Origin: Torreya grandis
Lineage: Eukaryota; Streptophyta; Pinopsida; Cupressales; Taxaceae
DNA length: 64,000 nt
NCBI GenBank assembly: GCA_037957365.1
Contig: JARHVA010000123.1
Span: 716,501-780,500 of the forward strand
Direction of reading: 5' to 3'
Below the pieces are notes generated by a model. That model was not told the DNA's origin and made no database searches. It saw only the letters and a list, made by a program, of their open reading frames with translations. A program made the position numbers and the translations under genes. Each line of letters starts with the position of its first letter. Positions within the stretch are counted from its first letter, which is position 1. Of the stretch, positions 47,371 to 61,115 are shown piece after piece.

Positions 47371-48848
47371 CAATACATAGATTTTTTTGTTTTATTTTTG
47401 GGTCTCATTTTGATCATTTCCTTGTTACCAATTTGACTTATATATTGATCATATTTGAGTTCATGAGATAATAGTTTTATGTGGTGTTCCTTTTAAAAAT
47501 GATTATTTTTCTTATATCAATTGAAGGATTGAATTCTAAAGGGGTTTCTTGATCACCAATTTTAACCTGTCATCGCCCTATATTGAATAAAAATTACCTA
47601 ATTATGAGTTATGTTTTGTCCTTGCCATGGCTAATTTTCATTAATTGATCATATATAATTGTATTTTGATCTTAAGTTTTGATCATTTCATATGATTAAT
47701 TAGACAAATTGTGTTATTGGATAAAGTGCTATTTTCAATTATTAAATGTTAATGGCTTTACCTTAGTCATTTTTATTAAAGTTAAAAATCTATACTATAA
47801 TAAATAGTTTTAATTTTCAAAAGCTAACAACTAATTTTATCCATGGGCCCAAATTCAACTAATAAATTCCACTTGTTGACATAACATAACTATGATAATA
47901 TGGAAGATATTGGATAAAAAGTAAGGGCATTTAACCCTCTAGGTGCCTAGATAATACTATGTGACATGATCTCACTTCTCTGGGCCCTCAAGATGATTGG
48001 AACAAACCTAGCATGTAGGGGAACTCCTAGGTTAATGAGATGATTCCATGTGGAAACATCATACTTCTCTATGCCTCTAGATAATATGGAAGTAGCGTGA
48101 TGAGATTAGGACTAGGTGAGTTTATGGGATCATTCCATGTGGCTTAATCTCAAGGTTCTAGAGCAGTCAAAACATGGAACATAATACAAGGACCTACATG
48201 GATATGAGTAAACAAGATATCTCTAGCTATCAATATCCCATTGCATCATGAAAGTTCAAAATTGAAAGCAAGTAGGATCCCCCAACATGTAATAAATTAA
48301 CAACAAGCTAACACACAACATGACCTAAGCATGCAAGTGACATGTTGTTTCTTCTTGAGCAATATGGAGTGGATACATAGAACACCCTTCTTGAGAAAGA
48401 TACATGGGCCTCCAAAAATATAATATGGGCTTCAACTTGATGCTTATATTTATTTTTTTGTCTGTTTAAGTCATCAAAACCTAGAAATGGAACTATGAGC
48501 CCAATCAGACTAACATAAGCATGGGGCACAGGCTTCTAGTAGATCAGATATTGGAATTAATCATAAAATTTGGCATGGGCATTATGATTGATCCAAAGCA
48601 TAAATAATAAGGGTTCATATTAATTGGGTATGGCCATGATTGAGAAGAGTGTGGCCAAATATCTGAATTAAGGTGACCTTCAAGGACTCCAACCATCTAT
48701 AATTCAATTGGAAAATTGATTATTAGGACTTTAAACCTAATTTCATTAGGATTTCACGTGGTTCATTTCAAATTTGAGCAAAGGTGGGCAAGTCTCACTA
48801 ATGATTTCTAACCATCAATCAGGTGGTTGGATTTATGACTATGTGGGA

Positions 48849-48856
48849 TATATAAG
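48849..48856 (+). promoter_or_regulatory. TATA box in LTR of copy C
   Basis: TATATAAG at the position equivalent to 5550 in copy A. Confidence 0.55.
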
Positions 48857-49752
48857 ACCAGTTCTATATTGAAGTGAGGGCTAGTCCATTTAAAATTAGA
48901 GTTACAATATAGGACTTGACACTTTTGATTCTCTTGTAATTTATTTCTTTTTTACTGTAGATTATTTTTTAGAATATGAGTTAAGGTTGTTTAATGGATT
49001 TAATATAGTTCATTTGAACATTATTGAAACTAAGTATTGTGTTTCTTGAACTATATAATATATAGAAGTTCTATGATTGATATTATTTGCATGATTATGT
49101 CTATGGTGACTTTGTTTCACTATTTTATGTATCTTGTTGGTTGTCAGACTCTTGCACCTTATCTATTTTCTAGTTATGCTATGTTGTCCAAATAGATACT
49201 TACTTCCCAAGAGGTTTATCTATTTAATAGATTTATAACTACCCTCATTATAAAGTGAGTTCATATTTATTTTATCCTCACCCTTTCTCTTTTTATTTTT
49301 TATAATATCTCTATCATTTTAGCTTTAGATTATAGACTAAATTGTAGTTAGTTGAGCAATATTTATCTAGATTGCATGTTCATCCTTTCGTTTTCTATTT
49401 ATGTATTATTCAACTAAGTAGAATAGAGACATGTACCAGCTAGTAATTATTTCATTACTAATTTTAAACTAGCTGGTTCTTCTAGACACAAGATAAACCA
49501 TAGTTTCTTGCATAAGTATTAGAGAATACTCCAAATAGGCCCATTGTATATAATAGACTACATCAAAAAATTGATGTATCTAGTATGCCATGACTTGGTA
49601 GATAGAGACCTCAGGGAAGTTATTTCCATAGCCTGCTTCCTCTGAAGAGAGGTGAAAGGGAAGAATAAGGGGGAATCCTCACCAATTGATATTTTCCTCT
49701 CCCTCTTTCCCCCTAGGTTGGTGCATCTATGCCAAATAGACCACCAATATAT

Positions 49753-51910
49753 TAGCACTAGAAATAGGGCCTGATAAAGTAGTCTTTGATATTTATGCTT
49801 GATTGTATCTAATATCTTTTAAATTTTTTCTTAGACAAGGAGTGTTATAATTTTCTAAAACTATAAAATAGAAGAGTGGTTACAAGGTTAGAGTCAGTTA
49901 AGGGTGACTTTGAGATATTACAGCTCTTAAAACATAGGATAACCAAGACTAACAAAGGCAAGTCTAAGACCAAACAAAATTTCTTAGCCAATATTCCCCC
50001 CCCCCCACTACCATAGTTCATTTCACTACCCTCTTTGTTCTATCTCAAAACCTAGTAATCACTAACCCTACCTAGTTAGTAGGAGGTGAACATTCCAGGA
50101 CTTTCCCATTACCTATCCAAAAATCATGAGAAGTTTTACCCAATATACGTTCATGGTGGGGTAAGAACAACAAAAGAACACATACTTTTAAAGACACCTT
50201 GATCAGAACTCACATCCAACATGAAAATAATGATTGTAGGATATTACCTTACACTTTAGATGAGTCAACCTAGGGCTAGCACCTAGGATGCCCAGATGGA
50301 TCCATCGCCTCTTTGGATGACCTTGAGATTGTGTTCACATATTGATGGATCCCATGAGTCAAAAAATCATTCCAATCACTTATAATAACATGGATACCAC
50401 TCCTAGTTCAATTAGTTCCCTTGACCCTGACAAAAATTAGTAGGTTTTAACTTCTTTATTGAATAATCATATGCCTAAAAACAATACCTATAATAGGGTT
50501 CACCCTTATATCACTACATTATTAAATGCTAATATACTAGTGGCTAGCCCACCACCTCAAGAAAGTATTAACCAAGGTGGCTATGTGAACACTGAGGTAG
50601 CTAATTTATAGTAGATGGTCCATATATTAACTAATAATATGGTCAAATTTCACAAACAAATGCCTCAAAACACTAACCAATCTATGAATATCCCACCCCA
50701 AAATAAAAAGTATAACTTTCAAAGGGCTAATAGATAGTGGAACACTAGGCCTAATAATGGGAATGCGCATAGTCTCCTTGATTAAACCAAACATAACCAT
50801 AATAGTGCCTCTAATTTAGTAAACATGGTAAACCTAACCTTACCCACTTGATGTAGACTTAACAATAAAACATACCATTCTAAAATAAACTATGTTTAGT
50901 TTGTATTAACCTCAAACATCTTTCAAAATGAGATAGATAATCTTGAAATAGTGTTTGTACCATACAATGTCAAACTTGGCCCTAATGGAGGCAATCCAAG
51001 CATTGCCATGGTCTTGGAGACCTATGAATTCCCATTTTAAAGTGATAATGAGCTTGAGTATAACCTTAATGAGGTCTATGCCTTTAAACAGTTCCAAAAG
51101 GGGAACAACTATCAAATTGAGGAGTAAATTGTAGTGTCCTCTAACTAATTCTACTCCCCTTAACAATATTTACATTCCCACTGATGAAAATTCCACTAAT
51201 AATACTCCCCCACAAAGGACCTACTACTTCATATTAGCCTATAAGTAATGTTGCATTTACCTATGTTGATAGACCATTGGAATAAAGAAAACATGGATAG
51301 AACATGATAAAGTACCTAAAGAAAACTAAATATTACATAACAATGTTTGAGCTACTTCAAATGTCTAACCAAAAAAACTTGTTTCTAAAAGATTTTTCTA
51401 CCCCCATGAAGAATGAAGCTAGTAACACTATCAACACTCACATTGATGTTTCAAGGGAAAAATAGACTCACTCTTTTTTGGTAACAATCAAAAATTTTGG
51501 AAAATGTTTACCTAATTATTTGGTGGGTTCATGTGCTTTAGAAAGCATTATGATTTATGCCATTTGCATATAATTAAGACTAACACTTTTAAAATCTAAT
51601 ATAATTTATTTTCAACTAGACAAATCAAAATTTAAATTCCTTAACAAGTTGAATCACATCCACATACAACTGGCCTCTGATCCTAAAATGCAACCATTAA
51701 TTAACATCCAAATGGTGGACATATCAGAGGCATATGGGCTATTTATTAGCTGATATTGGTTATAGAAACTTAATAAATAAATATCCACTAATTTCTCTCA
51801 CATGTGGATGCCATGCCGAGGTATTTCTAATCAGATCTAGATTGAGAGGGAACCAAATATGGTTCACATGATCATATAATATAATAAGACCAATGAAATC
51901 TTGTATGAGG
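49753..51910 (+). pseudogene. primer site, leader, gag and protease remnant, copy C
   Basis: A degraded primer site (TAGCACTAGAAATAGG) is followed by leader to about 50340 that includes an 11-C homopolymer at 49996-50006. Gag and protease sequence equivalent to copy A follows, with numerous stops. The protease catalytic segment near 51520-51550 reads as in copy A, with the Asp-Leu-Gly of copy B lost. It is interrupted at 51910 by the nested element. Confidence 0.65.
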
Positions 51911-51915
51911 AATAT
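51911..51915. repeat. left target-site duplication of nested element (copy C)
   Basis: AATAT, exactly repeated at 58152-58156. Confidence 0.88.
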
Positions 51916-53921
51916 TGATGTAAGGTCATCAAATAAAGACCCCAAAGTTGTTTCAATTTTTACTTAAGTTTGTATATTTGGTGTCCAATAGGTATATTTG
52001 GTGGACTCTAGGTAGTCTTAAGGTGCATATAAATTGAATTTTGGCTTTCTCACCAAAAACTTCTTTTGTAAATTTGAATCTTGTTAAGCTTTCTTATAAG
52101 GAATTCTATGTATTCTTAAAGGTGGAAAAATGTGTTAAATAAGTCTAAGGGTTTTGGCATTGTAAGAGTTTCATAAAATGTTCATGAGTCCAATTTCATG
52201 GTTCTAGATATGTCATATTGTGAAAAATCAAGACATAATGCAATCACTAGCGAGAAAACTCTATGAGGGAAAAGGTCTAAGAAATAGTTATGGAAGTTAC
52301 CTTGAGATAAATCTTGTCACATTTGGTTTTTAATCATTCTTTAATGGTATTAAAGATAAAGGAATGAAGGATTGTCAAGTTTTGTATAAAGGGAGTTTGG
52401 AGGTTTTGTAATCCTACTAAATGAATTAATATAGACCCTATTTTGAGGTTAAGGCTATTGTTGATAATTTTAAGTGTTTTATTGATGAAATAATGAGATT
52501 TATAATGGTTTAAAAATGTGATTGAAGATTTATTTCATGTTATTAATAATCAATCTTAAAAGGAATAGAGAAGAGAGACTCATGTTCTTGAAGGAGAAGA
52601 TACATATCCCTATTTATGAGATGTTTGGTTTTGATTCTAGATTAGATTTACAAAGTTTCTAATTAAATGAACTTTATTATTACTTAAAAATATTATATTG
52701 AGATTATTGAATGCATTTTGAGGTTATTATTTCAAGGAATAACAATAAAACCATCTGGTGTTTAGACATGCATATAAACAAACCTCTATTTTTGTGTGAG
52801 ATTCCTTATTTGTAAACAGTGCTTGTAGGATTATCAATTTAAAGAAGATCGTAGATTATGAAAAATGTTTTTTTAAGGTTGAATGAGTGATATTTGAGGT
52901 TGAAATATTAATCAACAATCAAGAAACCTTTTTGTACACAAACATTTCAAAGATTGACCCATGTTTCCTGTAATAGTCAATGTTCTGTTAGACTGTGACT
53001 ACATTCCATGGAATGAAGTGATCCATAATTTATTATCTAGTAATTTAACATATTTAAGTGAGTTATTAGAAATTATTTAAAGCTTCTTAGAATCTTTTTT
53101 TCCATTTCAAAGTGTGTGTTGTTCATTATTGAGAGAATACAAATTGTATACTACCATTTTATTGTTACAGTCAAGCAACTTTGATGTAAATAACCTATGA
53201 TAGTGGATTGATTCACCCATATAAGGATTTAAAGACTTGAAATAGGTCAAGATAGACCTATAAAAAATTTCATATATCTTTTAAACTCTTGGAAATACTA
53301 AGTGTATTTTTCTTTGTTCTCGGGTTGAGATTGAGACCTACAAGCCTTAAACAAGGGTTTCATTGATTTAAAGAGATTGAACCAAAAAAGGTTCCTAGAA
53401 ATATATTATTTGATAGGTCTTGATGTTGGCTACAAAAATTTAAAGGTTTCAGAGTAAAACCATATGTTTCTATACTCCTAGAGAGGACTATTTGAAAAAT
53501 AGACCTAAACAGGGGCATAAAAGAGGTTTAAAAAGTGGTTCAAACTTTGAGTTAAAGACTAAGACTTGGTATTGTGAAAGAATAAGGAAAAGGGTATCTA
53601 TAGAGGCTATCAGTTTTTAGTTAGAGGTGTGTACAAAACCATACTCATATTTACTCTATGAATATGGCTACAAAGACTATGAGTAGAATAGGTAAAGTTA
53701 TGAAAAAGGATAAGTTGAGACTAGGAAAGTGTTGGAAGAGTTGTTGACTAAAAAGAGAAGGTTAATAAGACATAAATAAAAAAGATAAAGATTTTGGAAA
53801 CCATAAAACTATTAGGTGAACCTAGTAATTAGTGCTTGAAGAATGAAACAGGAAACCATTATCAAAGGAAGTGGATTTAGAAATAAGGATAAGTGAGAGT
53901 TTTGGTGTATGGTGTGCATCA
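51916..53921 (+). repeat. left LTR of nested element (copy C)
   Basis: 2006 bp, TGATGTAAGG...GTGCATCA. It aligns with 56133-58151 and with the LTRs of copy A. Confidence 0.9.
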
Positions 53922-53925
53922 TTTT

Positions 53926-53937
53926 TGGTATCAGAGC
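53926..53937 (+). other. primer-binding site of nested element (initiator Met tRNA)
   Basis: TGGTATCAGAGC four bases after the LTR end, the same primer type as element M. Deleted in copy A. Confidence 0.93.
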
Positions 53938-53952
53938 TATAAAAGTTCCTAA

Positions 53953-54520
53953 TGGATTTTGAACAAGATTATCATCATGTGTTTTGAGGTGAATTATATG
54001 ATAGGGAACCAATATCAGTGTTCCATAGAAAGAGTTAGTAGAGATGAAGATTTGGTCAAGCATATGGTAGACCAAGTGACACAGTTGATTTCCCCATTTG
54101 TCATGAGGATGGAGGTTATTGAAGATGCTCTCAGAAAGAGAGTACAAGGAGTAGTAATAGAGAGAGAAGAAGGAGATAATAGGTAGCAATTTCAAGTAAC
54201 ACCATTATAACCAAGAACATATGAGAGAGGAAATGAGGAGGTGGTTCAAGAGAGACCATAAATGCATGTAAAATTAGTTCAAGAAGGAATGGGAGTACAA
54301 CACCATGCATGGGATATTAGACCATTTGTAGGTAACATATTGAGAAGGTATGAAGGTCCTATGAGAAGTGAAACAAGACAAAAATTTTAAGGGCAATGTT
54401 GGCATTGTCATAGAGAGGGACATAGGGCAACGAAGTGTCTAATAAATATGAGCAGAAATATGTTGCAAAAAAGTACAAGAGAAGTGAATGAGGAAAGAAG
54501 ATAAAAAAATAAATGAGTAA
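53953..54520 (+). pseudogene. short gag with CCHC knuckle (copy C)
   Basis: An ATG at 53953 opens a 12-codon frame; after an apparent frameshift about 70 codons are open to 54186, containing LVKHMVDQVTQLISPFVMRM, resembling a gag N-terminus. The zinc knuckle CWHCHREGHRATKC lies at 54397-54438. Only about 150 codons separate the start from the knuckle, too few for a normal Ty3 capsid domain, so the capsid core seems to be missing. Several stops intervene. Confidence 0.75.
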
Positions 54521-54526
54521 TTACTC

Positions 54527-54900
54527 ATGAGGAGAATCTTATTGAAGTATAGAAATCAATTCAAAGAGCCAACCCAAAAAAGAATCTTATTCAAAAACAA
54601 ATATAAATCAAAAGGTAAAGTTTATAATTTAGTGATTGATGGAGGAAACACTAATAATATTGTGTCTTTAGAGATGGTGCATAAGTTGGGCTTGAATAAG
54701 ATGCCACATCCACAACCATACAAGGTTACATGGGTTTAAAAGGGACATCAAATCTTTGTAAGTGAGCAAAGTTGGTTTGAATTCCACATGGAAGGATTTA
54801 GAGAAAAAATCTTGTGTGATATTACACCCATAGATGTTTGTCATTTACTGTTAGGAAGACCATGACAGTTTGATATTCCTACTATTGATGATGTTCAAGC
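54527..54900 (+). pseudogene. retropepsin-like protease of nested element (copy C)
   Basis: A 70-codon open piece (54527-54739) contains YNLVIDGGNTNNIVSLEMV and PHPQPYKV. The catalytic position reads D-G-G instead of D-S/T-G, as in copy A. After a stop, further protease-like sequence ends in LLGRPWQFD-like residues near 54850. Processing activity is doubtful. The pattern is that of plant chromovirus-type proteases. Confidence 0.78.
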
Positions 54901-56132
54901 TAATACATACACCATCAAGTAACATAGAGAGATACACATTCTTATCCCATTGAAGGGTGAAGGATAAAGAAGAGATGAGAGGACAATGGTGATGGAAATA
55001 AGGCAGTATTGGCATAAAGCCATGGATAGTTTGGGTTTAGTTAAATCACCCAAGAAATAAGAAAAGGTAAGTTGTCTTGAAATGGTGAGTATGAAGAGTT
55101 GTGAGTCCATAAAGATGGACATAAAATAGTATTAATAATAATGCAAGGTGATAGTAAGTAGTATTCAAAAGAAGGAAGGTATGGCACCTATGAGAGTGTT
55201 CATGAAAGAAGAAAACCAAAGAAGAAAGGAAACCAAACCTATGAGAAAGATGATAGAATAATAATAAAATAAATTTCAGATGAGATGGATAAGAAATGGT
55301 TTGGGAATAACACCAATCAAGAGAGGAAGATAGACATTGAACTATCTAAGAAGGCAACCCAAGAGAGAGCTATGAAGGCTCCAAATTTTGTTTCTAATAT
55401 GTTGTGTTGTGATGAAAGTGTAGGTAAGAAACAATAAATCCTTAACCAAATTTTGGAACCAGTCAAGGAAAATGACAAGAAAGAGATGAATGTACAACCT
55501 AAGGTGATTGTGGTAGTCAAAAAAATAATGGTTGAAAGTCTTGAATAAGAAGATAATGTCAAAGAGTTAGGAAATATGTAGTAGGTCCATGAAAAAGATA
55601 ACCATGTAATAATGCCAAATAAAAATAATGAAATATGGAAAATGAATACACAAACCTTACATACGAGGGAGATAGGGAGAAGTCATAATGGTGTTACACA
55701 ACAACAAAGTAAGAGTTTACAAAAACATGTGGCATGCAAGGACCAAGAACATGTTATATGTGAGGTGAAGTGGATAAAATAAGAAGTATGGATGAAATAA
55801 TAAGAATTAATATTTTTATAAATAATTTCTCATGGAAAGAAGGAGAAGGTGAATCAGTTTGTAGAGAATGAAGAGTGGTATACACCTGCAAGGCAAAAAG
55901 AAGATGACAACAATTATGTTTTCTTTAACAATGTTATTTCATGTGAAGGTATACTATTGAAGAAGATGAACCAAATAAGGCATAAATGTAGGTCCAAGAA
56001 CATGTTAACCTCTATGAGAGGAAAGTATAATTAAATACCTTATATAAGGAGGTTCATTTTAGTCAAATAGGGGCATACACCAAGTGCATCAACAAACACC
56101 TATGGCAAACATTTCTTTTCAACTTGGTAGTA
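54901..56132 (+). other. decayed interior after protease (copy C)
   Basis: About 1.2 kb where RT would be expected in an autonomous element. It aligns with copy A 10921-12151 and has short readable stretches (ENEEWYTP at about 55861) but no RT, RNase H or integrase motif. The last ~20 bp before the right LTR are not a clear polypurine tract. Confidence 0.55.
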
Positions 56133-58151
56133 TGATGCAGGGGTGTCTTATAAGAACCCAAAAGTTGTAATTTTTTCCTAAGTTGGTATATTTTGTGTCT
56201 AATAGTTCCTATAGGTCATAATAAGTTCATAGATGGAATCTAGGTAGTCTTAAGGTGCATAATATGTGAATTTTGGCTTTCCCACCAAAAACTCCACTTG
56301 TAAATTTGAATCTTATTAAGCTTTCTTCTAAGGGATTTTATGCATTAGTAAAGGTGGAAAGATGTGTTAAAAAATTATAAGGGTTTTTTTAATTGTAACA
56401 GGTTTATAAAATGTTCATTATTCTAATGTCATGGTTCTAGATATGTCATATAGTGAAAAATCAAAACATAATGTAATCTTTAGCAAGAAACTTGTACGAG
56501 GGAAAAGGTCCAAGAAATAGTTATGGAAGTTACCTTGAGATAAATATAATCACTTTTGTTTTGTAATCATTATTTTATGGTATTTGAGATAGATTAATGA
56601 AGGATTATCAAGTTTTGTATGAAGGGAGTTTGGAGGTTTTGTAACCCTGCTGAATGAATTAATACAAACCCTATTTTGAGGTCAAGGCTATTGTTACTAA
56701 CTGTAAGTGTTTTATTGATGAAATAATGAGATTTATAATGTTTTAAAAACATTATTTAAGATTTGATAAATGTTATTAATAATCAATCTTATAAGGAATA
56801 AAGAAGAGAGACCCCTATTCTTGAAGGAGAAGATATAAATCCCTATTTATGAGATGTTTGGTTTTGATTGTAGACTAGATTTGCAAAGTTGATAATTAAA
56901 TGAAATTTGGTATTGATTCCAAATATTATATTAATATTATTTAATGTGTTTTTAGGTTATTATTTCAAATAATAACAATAAAACCATCTGGTGTTCAGGC
57001 ATGCATATACACAGACCTTTATTTTTGTGAGTTTCCTCATTTATAGACAATGCTTATAGGAGTATCAATTTAATGAAGTTGGTAGACCATGAAAAATGTT
57101 TTTAAATATTTAATTATTGACATTTGAGGTTTAAATATTCATCAACAATAAATAAACCTTTTTGTACATAGACATTTCAAAGGCTAACCCCTGTTTTCTG
57201 TAGCAACCATTGTTCTATTGGACTGTGAGTGTGTTCCATGGAATGAAGTGATCCATAATCAATTATAGAGTTATTTAACATATTGAGGTGAGTTATTATA
57301 AATTATTTTAATCTTATTTTAATCTTGTGTTATATTTCAGAGTGTGTCTTGTTCATTCTTGAGAGAATACAGACTATATATTACCATTCTCTTGCTACAA
57401 TCAAGCACTTTTGATGTGAATAACCTAGGATGGAGGATTGATTCATGAAATCCAAGGATTGTAAGACTTGAAATAGGTTAATACATACTTATAAAACATT
57501 TAACATATCTTTTAAATTCTTTGAAACAATCATAGTGGATTTTGATTTGTTCTCGAGCTAAGATAGAGACCTATCGATTTAGAGAGATTAAACCAGAAAA
57601 AGTGCTTGGAAATATATTATTTGATAGGTATTAATGTTAGATAAAATATTTTAAATTTTTTAGAGTTAAACCATATGTTTCCATACTCCTAGAGAGGATT
57701 TTTTGAAAACTAGACCTAAAAATGCCTAATAGGCCTAAACATGGGCATAAAAGAGGTTTAAAAAGTGGTCCAAACTTTGAGTTAAAGGCTAAGACTTGGT
57801 ATTGTGAAATAAAAAAGAAAAGGGTATCTACAGAGGCTATTGTTTTTCATTTAGAGGTCCATATAGAACCATACTCATAGATTTACTCTATAAATAGGGT
57901 TACAAGGACTGTGAACATAATAGGTAAAGTTGTGAAAAAGGTGACTTGAGACTGGGAAAGTGTTGGAAGAGTTGTTGAATAAAAAGATAAATTTAATAAG
58001 ACATAGATAAATAAGATAAATAATTTGGAAACCATAAAACTATCAGGTGAACTTAGGAACCAGTGCTTGAAGAATGAACCAAGAGACCATTACCAAAGGA
58101 AATAGATTTAGAAACAAGGATAAGTGAGATTTTTGGTGCAGCTACACATCA
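56133..58151 (+). repeat. right LTR of nested element (copy C)
   Basis: 2019 bp, TGATGCAGGGG...ACACATCA, with a TATA box at 57889. Confidence 0.9.
57889..57896 (+). promoter_or_regulatory. TATA box in right LTR of nested element
   Basis: TATAAATA about 260 bp before the LTR end; mutated in the other LTR copies (CTATGAATATGG near 53655, CTAAAATAGG near 13910). Confidence 0.55.
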
Positions 58152-58156
58152 AATAT
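58152..58156. repeat. right target-site duplication of nested element (copy C)
   Basis: AATAT, identical to 51911-51915. Confidence 0.88.
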
Positions 58157-59060
58157 AAACTAGGAGTCTATGAAATTGAGAATGAATAAGAAGCATATGG
58201 AAAATTCTACATCAACATGTTTATCATACAAGAAGAACTTGAATCTAAAGAGGTTGACTAGCTAGAAGAGGAGGATATATTATATGCATTAGAAGTATTT
58301 TTAGATTACAGTCTAACAAGAACTCATGCAATGCTTAAATAAGACAACTCAATTGAGAACAAGGACTGAAAAATCCTATATGTTTCCCATGCTTCCATCA
58401 TGGATAATTCTAAACCACATTTGTTATTGAAGATCAAACCAAAAGGTAATTAATACTTGAAGAGGAAGGTGTGCCAACCTTATAATATAGGAAAGATAAT
58501 AAGGAAGTGAAAATAACAAACATAACCATCTTGAATAACCCAACACACAGAAATAAAGATCATATGTGGACGCTCAAGTTTGACAACTCAAAATCTAAGA
58601 TCAGGTGTGGTGTTGGGATTGAGCTTACTAACCCAAGAGGAAAGCCATATCTGATAGCCTTCTAACTAAAATTTAATTTCACCAATAACATGGCTGAGTG
58701 TGAAGCCTCTGTACATTGCCTCTAATTTACACTAAAAAAAGATGAAGAACTTGAATGTACTTGGAGATTTAGAACTTGTTGTCAAACAAGTTAGAAGCCA
58801 CTATGCTCATAATGACAAGTGCCTTTTAAGGTACTACATTAGTTTGTAGAACATGATTGAGGAATTATTCATATTCAATATCCAAATGATATCCTAAAAA
58901 ATAATTATATAAGATACATGTTGGAAACAATTGAAATTACCATGGAACCCATTTCTAACTCTAGATTTAGGAGATTCTTTGTAGAGTTGGTCTCTACTCC
59001 TTCCATTCCAAAAAACATCAAAAAATTACAAGTGTTAAATGATGACCAACATATTCTTCA
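58157..59060 (+). pseudogene. linker and archaeal-type RNase H, copy C
   Basis: The Tat-like element resumes with the protease-to-RNase H linker. The RNase H domain is at about 58560-59000: TLKFDNSKSK with the first catalytic Asp, then a TNNMAECEA block in which the Tyr of copy A is Cys while the Glu remains. Stops and a frameshift interrupt it. It precedes RT as in copies A and B. Confidence 0.7.
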
Positions 59061-59559
59061 TCATTGACACTAATGTATTTGAGACTTAGATTGTTGATGA
59101 GGATGATATAAAAAAGTAAATATTATATGAAGTAAGGGTAATTAATTTTAAGACTAATAACATATTGAAAGGTATGGTGTCATTAGAAAGACTACTTGAC
59201 ATGAAATATCAGGGTGAAAAGAACAATTTAGCCCCTACCAAAGGCATTATCTACCAAAATTATAATCATGGCAATGCAAGACAATGAAAGCTTGTGCTTT
59301 TTAGGTAGATCTTGTACCTAGACTTAAAAGCAGAGATTATGCAAACTATGAAGGACTATGGTGACACCATTACATGGAGATATGAAGATTTGAAATTTTA
59401 TGACACCTCTATCCTCAGACACACTATTACAATGAGACATGGTGTCAAACCATTCTGACAAAGGTAGATGCCAATCAATCCATTGCTTGAGCCTTTAATT
59501 TTTAAATAAGTGTAGAATCTACTTTCTATAAAGATCATCTACCATTTAGACACTCCAAC

Positions 59560-60660
59560 TAGGTGGATAACGTGGTGCCTATTCTACATAAGAGTAGAGA
59601 AATCAAAATTTGTGTGGACATAAAAAATTTAAACAAAATTTATGAAAAATACAACTACATGCTACCTTCACTATATGATTTCCTAAAAATACTGAACGGA
59701 TTTCAAATGATATAATTTATTGATGGGTATTCATGATATAGTTTGGTAATCATCAACTATGAGGATATGATAAAGATAATGTTCATAACCAAGTGGGGAA
59801 TGTTTTCATATAAAAGGATACCATTCAACCTAATCAATGTAGGTTCCACCTTCTAGAATGCCATGGATATTACATTTAAGGACCTCATTAATAGATGTAT
59901 AGTCATATGCATGTATGACCTAACTATATTTTCTAAGAGAAGAGAGGACCATGTGAAAGAATTGAGAGTAGTCCTAAAAAGGTTTAAATACCATGGAATC
60001 TCCCTAAACCTAAATAAATGCATATTTGGTGTCATAGAGGGTAAGTTGTTTGGACACATTATATCCAAGAAAGGTATCTCAATAGACCTAGAAAGAGTGG
60101 AGGCCATTATGAAAATATCATTGCCTAACAACAAAAAAAATCCAAATTAATTATTTGGTAAAATAAACTTCATAAGGAATTTTATCCCATGTTTTGTAGA
60201 GATAATCAAACCACTAAAAGAACATTCTAAAAAAGGACATTGAGTTTGAGTGGATAACTGAAGCACAAGCAACACTTTCTCAAATCAAGATAATAATTGT
60301 AAAAACACTAGTGCTTATTAGTCTTGAATACACACAACCCTTCCATGTCTATTAATTTACTTCAAAACATTAAACTATTATTGTTATAATGTAAAGAATA
60401 TATGCTATAGATAAAAGGCCTGTCTCATTTATGAGTTTCCCATTTAGAAATACTGAGCTCAAATACTCAACCATTGACAAGCAATTTTTTTCCTTGATCA
60501 AAGTGGTCAAAAAATTTAGACATTACTTTTTATGCAATAAAGTATTTATTATTGTGCCTGACACAACTATTAAGGCAATGTTGATGTATAATGAGTTAGG
60601 TGAGTGGCATGGGAAATGGATGATTATCCTCAAAGAATTTAATTTGGAGGTGTAGCCAAT
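59560..60660 (+). pseudogene. reverse transcriptase and RNase H, copy C
   Basis: RT blocks equivalent to copy A. The open piece 59863-60150 contains the active site as CMYD (59908-59919), so the first catalytic Asp is lost, followed by SLNLNKCIFGV and GHIISKKGISIDLERV. RNase H is readable at 60431-60655 with LKYSTIDKQFFSLIKVV. The stretch 59061-59559 is decayed spacer. Confidence 0.86.
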
Positions 60661-60772
60661 GAATACTTTTAGAGGAAAGGGACTCAAAAAGACCATGGAT
60701 AAGGTGGATCCACAAATCATATGCCAATAGTATATAGTACAAAACATTACAAATGATGATTGGTATCAAGAC

Positions 60773-61095
60773 GTGGTCTATTATTTTTTAAATAATGAGT
60801 TTCCATCCCACTTAAACTTCACTCAAATGAGAGCATTACACTTTAAAAGTAATATTTTCATGATCAAATCGGGTGTGATGTATATAAAAATGTGTGAAGG
60901 CATTTACCTAAGATTCATGAGAAAAGTTAAAGCAACTGAAGCACTCACTAGTTTTTATGGGAAGTATAGGACTGGTCATAGTTTAGGGAGTGCCATAGGT
61001 CACCAAATACTTAGAGTAGGATATTACTAGCATCATATTTTTAAATACACCCATGCTCATATAAGGAGTTACCATATTTGTCAAGTCATTGCACA
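60773..61095 (+). pseudogene. N-terminal zinc-binding part of integrase, copy C
   Basis: An 85-codon open piece (60773-61030) ends in QILRVGYY, then a stop, then a His/Cys-containing stretch to about 61095. The DDE core is missing and the tandem array begins, exactly as in copy A. Confidence 0.68.
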
Positions 61096-61115
61096 TAAAG
61101 AATGCAAAGTACTAT

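Larger units (their letters stand above)
39505..49752 (+). mobile_element. 5' LTR of Tat-like element, copy C, split by a LINE
   Basis: It is about 4.2 kb without the LINE, equal in length to the copy A LTR to within ~10 bp. The LINE occupies 41318-47355. The end is followed by a degraded primer site at 49753. The left limit is the duplication boundary rather than a proven LTR start. Confidence 0.7.
51916..58151 (+). mobile_element. nested gag-pro-only LTR element, copy C (complete)
   Basis: 6236 bp: left LTR 51916-53921, primer site 53926-53937, interior 53938-56132, right LTR 56133-58151, perfect AATAT duplications. The interior encodes only a short gag with a CCHC knuckle, a retropepsin-like segment and unidentified frames. 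No RT, RNase H or integrase is present. The two LTRs are well diverged, so this insertion is old. The corresponding site in copy B is empty. Confidence 0.92.
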
